Positions 1 through 11,570 of a stretch of 64,000 nucleotides of DNA are shown here, piece after piece; positions within the stretch are counted from its first letter, which is position 1, and each line of letters begins with the position of its first letter. Below the pieces are notes generated by a model. The model worked only from the letters and a program-made list of their open reading frames with translations. It was not told the DNA's origin and did no database searches. The DNA lies in the NCBI RefSeq assembly GCF_042186555.1, contig NC_133328.1, forward strand, positions 495,779,106-495,843,105, written 5' to 3'. This DNA comes from Aquarana catesbeiana. Lineage: Eukaryota; Chordata; Amphibia; Anura; Ranidae. Made by a program: the position numbers and the translations under genes.

Positions 1-285
1 ATAAAACATGTTTCAAATCTTTGCGGCGGACTCGAGTCCGGTTGAAAAGTCTGTTCGTCTGTATGCTAGTCCGATGGACAAAAACCGACGCTAGGGCAGC
101 TATTGGCTACTGGCTATGAACTTCCTTATTTTAGTCTGGTCGTACGTCATCACGTACGAATCCGTCGGACTTAGGTTGATCGTGTGTAGGCAAGTCCGTT
201 CATTCGAAAGTCCGTCGGAAAGTCCATAGAAAAGTCCGCCGGACCTAGTCCGTTGAAAAGTCCGCCCATGTGTACGCGGCATAAC
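1..285. mobile_element. MITE fragment, CGTACACA family relative
   Basis: The segment is built from variants of AAAGTCCGTCGGA and GTCCGTTGAAAAGTC and ends GTGTACGCGGCATAA, which resembles the right end of the CGTACACACGG MITE family seen elsewhere. The left end lies outside the window. Reading frames through it are repeat shadows. Confidence 0.6.
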
Positions 286-738
286 TGTTGAGATGTAAAA
301 AATGCAAAAAAAAAAAATATGTAAAAAGTTATATACTATATTAACTAAGAAGCTCAACAATTGTACCAATCACTGCCTAGCTGTCTGCATAAATTCCACC
401 TTCTCTTTTTGCACGTATATGGGTACTGCAATGTTACCCCCCCTGTATATTAGTAGTGTGCATACATACCAAAAACATAGAAATCAACTGCTAAAATGAA
501 TAGAGAGATAAGTAAACTTGCCAGTTAATAACCAGAAGGGGTTTAGTAAAGGAAATCATTAGGCCTATATATTCGAATTCTAGCCACAATACCGAAACTG
601 AATGTTGTGGGCATCTTGCAAGATATGTTTAATCTACTCAAAATTGAACTTTTTGTGAACAGTTACCTTTGTGTAAGCTTCTAACAGTGTGCATTAGAAT
701 GTGCAGCAAAATATAAGCAGAATAATATTCAGCTTAAA
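286..738. other. AT-rich sequence, no gene seen
   Basis: This is ordinary AT-rich non-coding DNA with short A tracts. No splice-bounded open frame or repeat end is evident. Confidence 0.5.
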
Positions 739-1119
739 CCTAGGTTCACTTCAATCTAAATTTATTGTAAAATTATTATACAAACATGAATTTATACATA
801 AATGGCATAATCATACCATCAAACATATTGCAAAACATTACACAAACCAAAAAAAAATGGACCTCCTGGAGGACTTTCAGGGAATCAACAGGAAATTAGA
901 AGGTTTTATGGGAAGAAGAGTAGGACTCAAATGTGATTACAGTAAGTAAGGTTTCAATACATGATGTTTATATGTTGCCTTTTTCCCTTTTATTTGTTGT
1001 TGGTTTGTGTAATGTTTTGTAATATGTTTGATGGTATGATTATGCCATCTATGTATGAATTACTGTTTGTTTGTATAATAATTTTCCAATAAATTTAGAT
1101 TGAAGTAAAGCCTAGGTTC
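739..1119. mobile_element. Fold-back element with ~112-119 bp arms
   Basis: The left arm at 739-850 starts CCTAGGTTCACTTCAATC and is repeated in inverse at 1001-1119, which ends GATTGAAGTAAAGCCTAGG. About 150 bases separate the arms. Agreement along the arms is close, with a few indels. This is a non-autonomous inverted-repeat element; the superfamily is unknown to me. Confidence 0.75.
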
Positions 1120-1450
1120 ACACTAATGAGGTGCGGGAAAACCCGCAATCCATGTGCGTTTATCGCACTGCATTTAAATCGCACTGCCTTTGTCATACAC
1201 AGCGGGTGTCATCTTAACGACACCCCAAATGCAGGTCGCAAATGCAGTGCATTTGCCAGCACTGGATTGCATAGTACAAAAGTACCATCTGATCCGGTTG
1301 CAGTACGGTTCCAAAATTGGTGCATGTACGACTTTGTTGCAATGCGGTGTGACTTGAGCACATTCAAAATGAATTGCATGTGTACTGAACAGAAATGCAG
1401 TGCAGTTCCTGTGCAATTCACATGTGGTCCATAGTGTGAACCAAGCCTAA
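1111..1450. mobile_element. MITE, GGTTCACAC family (B)
   Basis: The element begins CCTAGGTTCACACTAATG and ends TAGTGTGAACCAAGCCTAA, an imperfect terminal inverted repeat. The interior is GC-richer with many GCA/TGC steps, so it produces spurious ORFs on both strands. It overlaps the fold-back element by the shared CCTAGGTTCAC end. Confidence 0.7.
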
Positions 1451-1925
1451 ATGAATGCTGTGTGCATAACTGACTGACCTCCCATATAGTGAACAGAATT
1501 CAGTGCAACGTCACAAACTATTTTAGTATGTCAATGCATTAAAAAAAGCCAAAAAAGGATCAAATAAAACAAATTATTAGTAACTATTGCTTTTGTCAGT
1601 TAACGTAAATAATGTAGAGTTTGAAAAAAATAGGAAAGTCTGAACTATTTAATGACAGGCTCTGTAGCTGTGGAGCAATTCTACAACTTATAATTGTTGT
1701 TCCATCATTTAAATAAGTCTGATGGTAGTGAGGCTTGCTGCTGCGAAGTGTTAAAGGATACTGCCATCTTGTGATCATTTTCAATAACACAAATAATTTT
1801 TCAAAACCAGCTTTAAAAAACACCTTAAAAATTCTTATGAATCCAGAATATTTCATGAATCTATTACACATTAATTGGCACAGAAGTCTTCTAGGCTAGA
1901 TAAAGAACTATCAATTTTTCATATA
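1451..1925. other. Intergenic or intronic sequence, nothing recognised
   Basis: A 91-codon minus-strand ORF lies at 1596-1871, but it lacks splice signals in frame and has no recognisable motif. Confidence 0.4.
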
Positions 1926-2735
1926 CAGTAAAACCTTGGATTGAGAGCATAATTTGTTCCAGAAACATGCTTGTAATCCAAAGCAAATTTCCCCAAAAGA
2001 AATAATGGAAACTCAAATGAATCGTTCCACAACCATTTATTCATAGGTCCTTCAGTTTATAGTCCATCTAAAAAAAAGATATAGCAATGTGACCAGGTTG
2101 TGTAACCATAAAATTTCCATCCACAAATGGAAGCCTCCACAAGCGGATTAGAAGCAAAATCCATCAGGAGCTACAGAGTATAAAAGAGAAGAGAGGCGCC
2201 TCTAAGTGTAGCAATATGGTTACATTTAATGAAGGTACAACATTTAGCAACTCACATGGTTGATGTTTAAAAGAGGCACATCTAAGTATGCTGGCATCCG
2301 GGTAAAGCTGTCCACATAGACCATCTTCCGCACCGCTGTCAGTCTGCAATCGTGACCGGGAAGACTACCCTGCAGTAGAGCGATCTGAAAGCGTTGCATG
2401 AACTTCTCGTGGAGCGCACAGTGGAAGGTATGACGTTGATGGTGGTGAGGAGGATGGTTTAATTGGACAGCTTTACCCCAGATGCCTGCATACTTAGATG
2501 TGCCTCTTTTAATCATCAACCATGTGAGTTGCTAGATGTAGAACCTTCATTAAATGTAACCATATTGCTACACTTAGCAGAACCTCTCTTCTCTTTTATA
2601 CTCAGTTGTGACATGACGCTACTTGTAAATCAAGACATCACTTGTATATCAAGTCAAAATTTGTTTAAAAATTTTGCTTGTCTTGTAAAACGCTCTCAAA
2701 CCAAGGTACTCTCAATCCAAGGTTTTACTATACAG
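1926..2735. mobile_element. Tigger/pogo-like element containing a fold-back core
   Basis: The outer ends are inverted: ACAGTAAAACCTTGGATTG on the left, and CAATCCAAGGTTTTACTA on the right near 2735. TA dinucleotides flank both ends, as in Tc1/mariner-pogo elements. Inside are two further arms, 2175-2313 and 2465-2603, about 139 bases each, which are close inverse copies (one starts AGAGTATAAAAGAG, the other ends CTCTTTTATACTC). No transposase is encoded. Confidence 0.65.
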
Positions 2736-2793
2736 TTAAGTATAATACATTTGAAGGGTGGCAAAACTGGGAAAAGGTTTCTGTATAAAGCAC

Positions 2794-2977
2794 CTTGAGA
2801 CGTCTTTCCTCTTTAGATGACTTGTCCTCCAGTTCAGCCAGTTTAGATTTGGATGCTGAGTGGGTGACGGACACTTTAGAGAGTTCTTTGGAAACTTTGG
2901 TAGTCTGTTCTTCATTTTTCATGCAGCTCTTCTGCATTCGCCTAATATTTGCCTCAAGTTTATTTCTGGTTTTATAG
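2794..2977 (-). CDS. CCDC178: CCDC178 internal exon (most C-terminal exon found)
   Basis: This is a coding exon of 184 bases, phase 2 in and phase 0 out. The acceptor is TTTTTTGAACTAG followed by C TAT AAA ACC; the donor is CTCAAG|GTGCTT, which is weak after the first GT. The peptide starts YKTRNKLEANIRRMQKS and continues to LAELEDKSSKEERRLK. The opening resembles an HKT-x-E-M-E-D-K-I segment I recall in human CCDC178. In the human protein roughly 45 residues separate the region of the preceding frog exon from this one, so one small phase 2-2 exon between 2978 and 5940 may have been missed or lost. Downstream exons for the C-terminal half are not in the window. Confidence 0.75.
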
Positions 2978-4084
2978 CTAGTTCAAAAAAAGAAAAAAAA
3001 GAATAGAAGAAAATCTACTTGAAGATATTTTTACATCAGCTTGGACCAATGTAACTTTGTATTTAGCATACCTGTGGGATCTCTCTAGAAACTGGAAATC
3101 ACTCTAGTAAACACATATACTTCAGTTATCTTCACTAGCTTCCAGGTCTGTGCCAAGTGGCTGCCCTCATCTATTATGAACACAGAAGGTCACCCACTTG
3201 GCATGGGGACCATTCAAGGAGATTGCTTTGCCTTCTCTCAATAGATGCAAACTCTGATTAGACAAAGTGGAAAGGCGGGCAGTGACATCATTCCCTCCAC
3301 CTTGTGCAATCAAAGAATGCTCAGCATTCATTGAAAAGATGCAAAAATATACTGAAACTATTTGCTAATCTTAGTCTTACTCAGAATTACACCCTACATG
3401 CAATGATCCAAAGTCTACAATAAAGAGATGTGAAACAGTGTTAATTTCGTTGACCAAAATATTTTCATCATAATTTTCGTCAGCTGCTTGTTTTCAGTGA
3501 CGAAAAACGAAACAAAAAAAAATTCAAATTATTAATTGATTCAAATTCAATTGATGAAAATTATGATGAAAATCAATTCTAATTGTTGTCAATGAACGAA
3601 AACAGAACGAAAATGAAAGGGAGGGACATTAACTCACCTAAACCTCATAGCTCCGCCCATCTGTAACATCCCCAGCCCCCTGACTATCAGCAAGCTGTAT
3701 TCATGATAGAAAAAAGGAATGTGCTGTCCTCACAGGGTGGTACTGTGGGCAACACAGATAAAATATGCTACGTCCTGATAATGATCAACAGCAATTTGAA
3801 AATGGAGAAGGAATGGACTTTATAGGCATAGATACATGTTTTTACATAGAATCTTTATTATAGCAAAATATAAATGGACGTAAACAATTATAAAAACACA
3901 TACACCATAAATTGTGAATAAAAACAAATTTTTCACTGACCAGCTAGTGGGCAGTGAGACTCAAATAATTTGTATTTATAACATCCCTAGGGCTGATAAG
4001 TACCCCAAAGGTACCACAATGACACAGGGAATAACCTGAACAGATATCATCAGGTAATGTCAGTACTGCTTGATACTGATCGCT
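2978..4084. other. Intron with an A-rich ATTTTCGTC repeat
   Basis: This is intron between two CCDC178 exons. At 3440-3620 lies an interspersed repeat made of ACGAAAA and TTTTCGTCA motifs in both orientations, probably a small MITE. The rest shows nothing I can name. A missing CCDC178 exon could be here, but I did not find it. Confidence 0.45.
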
Positions 4085-4773
4085 CGACTCGTTTTGCACA
4101 CCAAACGTTCTTCTTCAGGAGATAATCATGTAATAATAGTAATAAGGGCATAGGGTGGCAGTAGGATCTCCCATCCAGCTGGATGCCAGGAAGTACATTC
4201 TTCCTACACCTATGGCAATGCTATGCTGATTCCCATGATGACTGGGTGTCACCTTTACACCCTTCTCTTTTGGGGCTACTTTGTACTATTGTGCATTTAA
4301 TACAGAAATCTGTTCATGTCTAATTTGTTCTCATGCCTTCCTGTATGGCAACCCTTAGACGCACCAATTTGAGGACTACCTACTTGAATTAACTTTTTGT
4401 TAACCATCTCTAGAGACTCATTTAGCTGCAAATACATCTTTTGCCCCATGTGTTGCTCTCTGGTAAATGCGCCCCCATATTTACCTTTATGATGTGTGCG
4501 ATTGTACTATTAGTTTTGCGCACCAATTGTGCTTCTTCAGGAGATAATCATGTAATAAAAGTAATAATGGCATAGAGTGGCAGTGGGGCAGAGCAGCTAT
4601 GCAGATGAAGATACAGCAGAGGACCGCACAGGTCATAAAGGCAGATATGGGGGCACATTTACCAGAGAGCAACACACAGGGCAAAAGATGTATTTGTAGC
4701 TAAATGAGTCTCCCTAAGATGGTTAACAAAAAGTTATTTCAAGTAGGTGGACCTACTCACAAATTGGTGAGTC
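4085..4773. mobile_element. Fold-back element with two CTTCTTCAGGAG cores
   Basis: The arms at 4357-4500 and 4626-4773 are inverse copies (for example GGTAAATGCGCCCCCATAT against ATATGGGGGCACATTTACC). The block CTTCAGGAGATAATCATG occurs twice in direct orientation, at about 4113 and 4534, each preceded by a short TTTTGC-rich hairpin-like core. No coding capacity is seen. Confidence 0.75.
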
Positions 4774-4855
4774 TAATGCCCCGTACACACGGTCGGATTT
4801 TCCGAGGGAAAATGTGTGATAGGACCTTGAATTAATAAAAATTTTCCTTCGCGCT
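4774..4855 (+). mobile_element. MITE end, CGTACACACGG family (A)
   Basis: TAATGCCCCGTACACACGG is followed by TCGGATTTTCCG. This is the terminal part of family A; the rest of the element is absent. It abuts the fold-back element to the left. Confidence 0.75.
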
Positions 4856-5940
4856 GGTAGATGTAAAACAAATAAATAGTGACTAGATCATTTCTAATAA
4901 ATAATCCTATAAAACAGGTGTCAATATTGCAGCAAAATGGGGGTGTTTCACACCAACACTTGATACAGTAGATATTGAATGTATTTTGCGCAATATTACC
5001 AATACTTAATATGTGCAGGTTTGTGTAAACATAAACAAAATTGAAACTTTTGGGTAGTAGTTGCTACAGCTATAATTACTAGGATCAATGATCTCTATGT
5101 TAGCCACATATAGCAATATCCACTATTTATAGGTAGAGTGATGGTGCTAAAATAATATGCTAATGATAAAAATCTATTTTACTACTGTGACACAAAAATC
5201 GTGAAAAAAACAAGTTGAATCCGTGAATAAATAAGCATAAATAAATAAATATTTATGAGTGAAATAATTTTTTCTAAAGTGCTAATAAATAATATTATGT
5301 ATAACCCATCATACATAAATTCATAAATAATCACAATACCAGCAATAATTTTAAAATAGTGTTGAAGGGGATTCAGGTGATTTCCTTTCCTGTAACCCTT
5401 TGTCTATGGCTGGCTTTAGTGAAGGTAATTGCTTGTTTAGACCAGCTTGCTCCAGCAAACTATTTAAAGTGAGTACACCAGCTCACAGAGCAAACAATCC
5501 AGCTCATCTTAGCATGAGCTGGATTGTTTGCTCTGACCATTTGACTGTTGGTCAAAACATGTATAAAACAGTTACAACCAGTTACATTAAAGTGAATTTG
5601 TGACTATACTATAAAACTATATTGTGGCAAAATTTCCTAACCATTTATGAACAAATTCTCTATAAAAAAAGAGGCCACCCAATGGCCTGAGCTATGCCAT
5701 ATTGCATTCAGTCATGGACACAGTGATGTGTCAACAATGGATGCAAAAAGTTCGTCCAGATGCAAGCCTAAACCCCAGAGAAACACAATGGAAATATATA
5801 GGAACATTTATGCAAGGCTTAGAGAGCTTTTAGGAAGAAGCCTCTTAGGAAGAAGCCTAGGAGGAAGCAGAGCAAAACTATTTACACTAGCAATAAGCAA
5901 GAAAAGATGGAATATGATAGCAAACATACTGCTACTTTAC
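4856..5940. other. AT-rich intron with a short GAAGCCT tandem repeat
   Basis: The region is mostly AT-rich with AATAAATA runs. At 5486-5548 is a short inverted repeat (CAAACAATCCAGCTCAT against ATGAGCTGGATTGTTTG). At 5830-5866 the sequence AGGAAGAAGCCT is tandemly repeated about three times. A 128-codon plus-strand ORF here has no family resemblance and is rejected. Confidence 0.45.
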
Positions 5941-6077
5941 CTGTTTGAGATCTTTATTGACAGGTCTTCATTTTCAAGAGTGAGGGTCTTATTTTCATAT
6001 TCCAAATCCCTTAGTGCATGCAGCTTATTATGAAGCAGCTGTTCCAAATGTGATAACTGAGACTGAATTTCAGACTC
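5941..6077 (-). CDS. CCDC178: CCDC178 internal exon (acceptor uncertain)
   Basis: This is a coding exon of 137 bases if the acceptor is TATTTCTGTTAAAG at 6078, giving phase 0 in and phase 2 out (AACAG|GTAAAG). The peptide runs from ESEIQSQLSHLEQLLH to ENEDLSIKISN and is a typical leucine heptad coiled coil. An alternative acceptor at about 6119 (GTTATTTATTAG) would add DVSWKAASNTLFLLK in the same frame but would enter in phase 1, which does not fit the preceding phase 0 exon. I therefore prefer the shorter form. The exon was not visible as a long ORF because stops lie just outside it. A short tandem GGAAGAAGCCT-type repeat lies just left of it at 5831-5866. Confidence 0.65.
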
Positions 6078-6611
6078 CTTTAACAGAAATAAGGTGTTAC
6101 TAGCAGCTTTCCATGAAACATCTAATAAATAACCTAATTATGTATGACGATGCGACTTAGCCAGGCAACTTCCTGGCGATTTGCTGTTGACTTGATGCAA
6201 CTTAAGTACTACTATACTATGATGGGACTTAATGAGACTGTGGGTGAAGGAGGGTCTACACCACAGGGAATGCCTGCGTAATCTTCCTGCAATGTCGAAT
6301 CCAAATCACATCAGTATAGATGAGGATCCGACTTGGAGGCGACTTCCATTAAAGCCTATGGGTCGGATGGAAGTCGCCTTGAAGTAGTAAAGGAACCTTT
6401 TGTAAAGTCGGAGCAACTTCAGTAGTGCTAATTAAGACAGCTCTCATTGACTAACATGGGATTTCACATGTCACGTGACTTGGGGTCTCACAGATCAGAT
6501 CTGAAGCCGTGGCAGTGTGACCCAAGCCTATATCCTAAAGAGGACTCCAGCCAGTTTGATTTTTGTTGTTTTATATAAAGTAGGGAAGGATTAAAACCTC
6601 AGTGTAATTAA

Positions 6612-7721
6612 CTAATTAAGGATCGAGCCTATTTTTCAGACTTGGTGTTTATAAGTTAAAATCTTTTTTTTTTTGCTAGAAAATTACTTAGAACCCCCAC
6701 CCAAACATTATATATATTTTTTTCAGACACCCTAGAGAATAAAATGGCAGTCGTTGCAATACTTTATTTCACACCATATTTGCGCAGTGGTCTTACAAGC
6801 GCAATTTGTTTTGAAAAAATACACTTTTGTGAGTTAAACAATAAGACAGTTAGCCCAAATTTTTTTTATATTGTGAAAGATAATGTTCGCCAAATAAATA
6901 AATACCCAACATGTCACGCTTCAAAATTGTGCCCGCTCCTGGAATGGGGACAAATTTTAACCCTTAAAAATGTCCATAGGCGACATTTAAACATTTCTAC
7001 AGGTTACCAGTTTTGAGTTACAGAGGAGGTCTTTTGTTAGAAATATTGCTCTCGCACTAACGATCGCGGTGATACCTCACATGTGTGGTTTGAACACCGT
7101 GTTCATATGCGGGCGCAACTTTTTTTTTCTTATTTATTTTACTTTTTTTTTTTTTACACTGTACTTTTAATAAAAATAATTTGGGTCACTTTTTTTCCTA
7201 TTACAAGGAATGTAAACATCCTTTATAATAGAAAAAAAAAGTATCACAGGGCCTCTTAAATGTGAGATCTGGGGTCAAAAAAGACCTTAGATCTCAAATT
7301 TACACTTAATGGCAATTTAAATAAATAAATAAATAAAGGTCTTTTTTTTTTTTGCAAAAAAAAATTTAAAAATTCTTCTTTAAGACCACTGGGCGGAAGT
7401 GACATTTGACGTCGCTTGCCTCATCCAATGATATGGAGCTGAGTGGGGGCCATCTTTCCCTCACTTGGCACCCAGTCTCACAGGGGAAAGAACACAATCG
7501 TCTCCGCCGCTACTGGCGGGTCCGGTAAGTGGCAGAGACGACCGGACCGTGACAGGAGGGGACCTCTCCCGCCCCCAATAAAAGTGATCTGCCGCCACGG
7601 ACACCACTTTTATCTGAAAGAGGACCATCTGCCGTTGAAGAGGATACTGGGGGCTATCTGCTGCCATAACGATGGTATTCCACTTCAAACATAATTACGG
7701 CGGGCGGTCCGCAAGTGGTTA
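6612..7721 (+). repeat. Family E interspersed repeat, copy 1
   Basis: This copy aligns by eye with copies at 30528 and 54290. Shared landmarks are GAATAAAATGGC, AAACAGTAAAGTTAGCCCAA-like and CCTCACATGTGTG sequences, and a GC-rich end at 7380-7721 finishing GCAAGTGGTTAA. It holds no convincing coding region. The superfamily is unknown to me. Confidence 0.7.
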
Positions 7722-8140
7722 AAGGCAAAACTTTTTTTTTAGTTTTGGCTAGAACAGAGAGGGATTAGAATGCCTGTCAGTTTTTATTGCTGTTTGTGTC
7801 CCCGTTAGGGCGATTCACCCTCTCTATTTATCCTGTGTCTCATTATTATTGAAAGTGAAAGTAAAAGAAAATCACAAATTTTGGGTTGTCCCCAGAAAAG
7901 TAATAGAGAGGAAATCTTCCAATGCGGACACTAGTTCTGGTGACCTGAGGGCCCCAAGGAATTCTCTTAATTTGCAAGGATTTCCTCTCACTTCCTGTTT
8001 GGCTATGGGACAGGAAGTGAAGGGAAATCTCCGCAATGGTACATAAATGGCAAAAAAAAAAAAATCTGATAGGGTTTATAATCCTCCCATGCTCTATCCA
8101 AAATGAAAAGAAAAACGTTTTGCCTGTAGTTCTACTTCAA
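7720..8140 (+). mobile_element. MITE family I, copy 1
   Basis: The element begins AAAGGCAAAACTTTTTTTT and ends AAAACGTTTTGCCTGTAG, an inverted terminal repeat around GGCAAAAC. The interior includes GACAGGAAGTGAAGG, which is also present in copies at 32812 and 50345. Confidence 0.7.
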
Positions 8141-9199
8141 CCGCTTAGCGACCACCCACCGTAGATTTACTGCGGCAGGGCAGTCGCTCTGCGCCAGATC
8201 ATGTACCTGGTACGTGATCTGATAGTTTTAGGTTTCGGGGGCGCAGACGCGCTGCCGGTGACCCACTCCCGCTGTGATGGAACACACTGAGAGCCAATCA
8301 GCGTGTCCAGGGGACTCGATGTCCACTGGGACCCGCCGATCGTTCAGGAGAAAGGCAGAACGGCGGTCTGCTATGTAAACAAGGCAGATCACCATTCTGT
8401 GAGAGGGGAATGTTCTGATCATAAGCAGGAACACAAATCTTTACATTCCCTCAGTCAAAGCACATCCCCCACAATTAGCAATCACTCCTAGGGAACACAT
8501 TTAACCCATTGATCGCCCCTGATGTTAACCAAACCTTGCCTGTGTCATTAGTACAGCGACAGTGTATATTTTTTTAGCACTGATCACTGTATTAGTGTCA
8601 CTGGTCCCCAAAAGTGTCAAAAGTGCCAGTTAGGTGTCCGATTTGTCTGCCGCAATTTTGCAGGCCCGCTATAAGTCGCCACCATTACTAGTAAAATCGA
8701 AAAATAAATAAAAATATCCCAAAGTTTGTAGACGCTGTAACTTTTGCGTAAACCAATCAATATACATGTATTGGGATTTTTTTTACCAAAAATATGTAGC
8801 AGAATACATATTGGCCTAAATTGATGAAGAATTTGATTTTTTAAATTTTTTTTTATTGTAAATGTTTTATAGCAAAAAGTAAAAAATATTGCGTTTTTTT
8901 CAAAATTGACGCTATTTTTTTGTTTATACCTCAAAAAATAAAAAACCGCAGAGGTGATCAAATACCACCAAAGGAAAGCTCTATTTGTGGGAAAAAAAGG
9001 ACGTCAATTTTGTTTGGGTACAGCATCGCATGACCGCGCAATTGTTAGTTAAATCGACGCAGTGCCGAATCGCAAAAAGTGCTTTGGTCAGGAAGGGGGT
9101 AAAATCTTCCAGGGCTGAAGTGGTTAAAGTAACGCAGTGCCGTATTGCAAAAAATAGTCTAGTTATGACTAGTAAACCTTCCGGAGCTGAAGTGGTTAA
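8136..9199 (+). repeat. Family F interspersed repeat, copy 1
   Basis: The right part reads TTTGTTTGGGTACAGCATCG, then GGAAGGGGGTAAAATC and GCTGAAGTGGTTAA. The terminal 75-base segment is duplicated so that GCTGAAGTGGTTAA occurs at 9114-9127 and again at 9186-9199. TTAA at the ends suggests a TTAA target site. Confidence 0.65.
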
Positions 9200-9403
9200 G
9201 TTTTTATTGCTGTCATGGTCCCCACAGGTGAGATACCCCTTATTGTGCTGTGCTATACCTGTCCTAGTTACACTGATCAGTGATACAGGAGATCTCTTCA
9301 ATAAGGATATATATAAAAGAATATATATTTTATTGGTCTATATGCTATAGAAACCTGCACAAGATTCATCATTGTTAATAAATAAACTATCATATTTCAT
9401 TAC

Positions 9404-9499
9404 CTTCTCCTTTGCTTCCTGTGAAAGTCTGTCATATACATTTGTTAGCTGTTTATTTTTCTTTTCTTGATCATCAAGTTCATATTTTAAGTCAGTTAC
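9404..9499 (-). CDS. CCDC178: CCDC178 internal exon
   Basis: This is a symmetric phase 0-0 exon of 96 bases encoding 32 residues, from VTDLKYELDDQEKKNK to VYDRLSQEAKEK. The acceptor is a long T tract ending TTTTTCCTCAG and the donor is GAGAAG|GTAATG. The VYDRL motif followed by a lysine/glutamate helix resembles a VYDQL segment I recall in human CCDC178. It lies about 16 kb from the previous exon, the longest intron between two identified exons here. Because it is a multiple of three with matching phases, skipping it would keep the frame; whether it is skipped cannot be judged from sequence. It follows a block of F-family repeats and precedes a hAT MITE. Confidence 0.77.
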
Positions 9500-9750
9500 C
9501 TGAGGAAAAAAAAAAAGAAGATAAAGACTACAGATTACATGTGATACAACATATATAAACCACAGTATCAATTAGTTATGGTACAAGATACGAAGGGACG
9601 CGTGCGCAGTCCCCAATGCACAGCCTGTACATCCAAGGACGTGCACCCATCCCTGTGCACATGTCAAACTCTGCTGTGCACGTCCATCCGTACAGCCGCT
9701 GTGGATCTATTCACTTATATAGGCTGTCTGCATGCAGCTGCACACTAGAT

Positions 9751-9907
9751 CAGGGGTAGGCAACCTCGGCACTCCAGCTGTGGTGAAACTACAAATCCCA
9801 TCATGCCTCTGCCTCTAGGAGTCATGCCTGTGGTTGTCAGGGTTTGCAATGTCTCATGGGACTTGTAGTTTCAAAACAGCTGGAGGGCCAAGGTTGCCTA
9901 CCCCCTG
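9751..9907. mobile_element. hAT-type MITE
   Basis: The ends CAGGGGTAGGCAACCT and GGTTGCCTACCCCCTG are inverted. Flanking 8-mers CACTAGAT and CACTAGTG agree in six of eight bases, fitting an aged hAT 8-bp target duplication. It is the same family as 49190-49346. Confidence 0.8.
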
Positions 9908-10670
9908 CACTAGTGCAAAAGGATAAACACATTGTACAGAGCACATTTCAGCAGTGTTTTGGAAACAGTTCAACATATGAGAGTCTCTTAAAAAAAAAAA
10001 TCCACCTAACAATATGTTTCAAGTAAAGAAATCTGGAGATAAGTTGGTCATTTAGTTCAGGGTGTATCCTAGAAGAATTTCATGCCTCAACATTTAGACT
10101 TCTACCTGTGGATGGATTGAATCGGCTCCCAGTTCTATTTATGTTATGTCACTCCATACCTGGTGTTCAAGGCCAAGCAGGCAAGCATACGTGTAGTGGT
10201 GGTAAATATATGTATGTCTATTAAATACGTTTTTTATGTGTTATGTGTTGTGTTGTGTTGTAGGTTGTGTTTTTTTTTTTTCTGCCTCCCTTTCCCCTCC
10301 CATTATGCTTTTTTCCAAGATGTACAACAAATATACAATTGTTTAATAATTATGCATATACAGTGTTAGATTGTTGATACTTATTTATAGTTCTTTTTTT
10401 TTGTATATTTTAATTATATCAGCACCTACCCAGTATGTCCCGAGGAAGCAATTCATGTTGTGAAATGCATTGACAAGCTAGCATGGAGGAGATCATGGAC
10501 CAAACCCACTGATACACATATATCATTTTTCTGTGTGAATTATGGACCTATATCTACCTCCAAGGATCCATGCCTCCACGCTTTGCACTATTGGGTATCT
10601 GTTGACCTTGTCAAGTAAAGGGTGTTGTCTGTTTTTTGGGTTTTTTTTTTTTTTTTTTTATAATTTTAGG
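9908..10670. other. Intron with repeat fragments
   Basis: Nothing is named here except GAGGAAGCAATTCATGTTG followed by GAAATGCATTGACAAG at about 10442-10480. This has the same layout as the hairpin core seen in several fold-back elements. The region is otherwise AT-rich with poly-T tracts. Confidence 0.4.
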
Positions 10671-10879
10671 CTCCATGCACACTGGGCGTTACAATAATGT
10701 TATAAAAATGCCAGTAGCTTTGCAGTGAGTCTTTCAAAGTTTTTTAACATTTTTGCAACAGCGTTTATTAGCCTTTTTCCGCATTAGCGTTTTTTTTTTT
10801 TAAGAAATTTTATTTATTTAAATTTTTTTTCCAATGAATCAAAAACGTAAAAATGGTGAGCCACATTTTTTGAGCATTT

Positions 10880-11570
10880 ATCGACGTATTTGAAAACAAG
10901 AATAGAATAAAATAGAATAGAAAATAAAAGAATAGAATAGACCAAGACAGAACACAATAGAATAGAAAATAAAAGAATAAAAGAAAATAGCATAGAATAA
11001 AAAATAAAAGAATAGAATAGAAAATAGTAGAATAGAATAGAAAATAATAGACCAGAAAATAAAAGAATACAATAGAATAGAAAAAAAACTATTAAACAGA
11101 ATAGAATAAAAAGAATATAACCATCTTCCAAAATTCCAATTTTGAAAAGAATGAATTAGAAATTGAATAGATTTGAATAAAATAGAATACAAAAGGACAG
11201 AATAGGAAAAAAAAACAGAATAGAATAAAATAGAAAGAATATAACCATTTTTTAAAATTCGAATTTCGAAAAGAATACATTTGAAAAGAATAGAATAGAA
11301 AAAACAATAGACTAGAATAGAATAGAAAGTAATTAAATAAAAAGAATATAACAGTCTTCAGAAATTTGAATTTTGAATAGAATAAATTTGAATTTAGAAT
11401 AGAATAAATTTGAATTTTGAATAGAATAAATTTGAATTCCGAAAAGAATCATTTTGAATTTGAATGGAATAGAATAGAAAAGAATAGAACAGAAAATAAA
11501 AGAATAGAATAAAATAGAAAGAATATAATAATCCGTCTTCTGAAACTCAAATTTGGAATAGAATAAATTC
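10880..11570. repeat. AATAG-rich pentanucleotide-derived array
   Basis: Close to 700 bases consist of GAATAGAATAAAA-type units, interrupted by AAATTTGAATTTTGAA blocks near 11120, 11260 and 11360. All long minus-strand ORFs here (runs of Y, S, F, I and L) are shadows of this composition. Confidence 0.9.

Noticed and set aside
5647..6033. 128-codon plus-strand ORF
   Set aside because: Its end overlaps the minus-strand CCDC178 exon at 5941 and its body includes a short tandem repeat; no motif.
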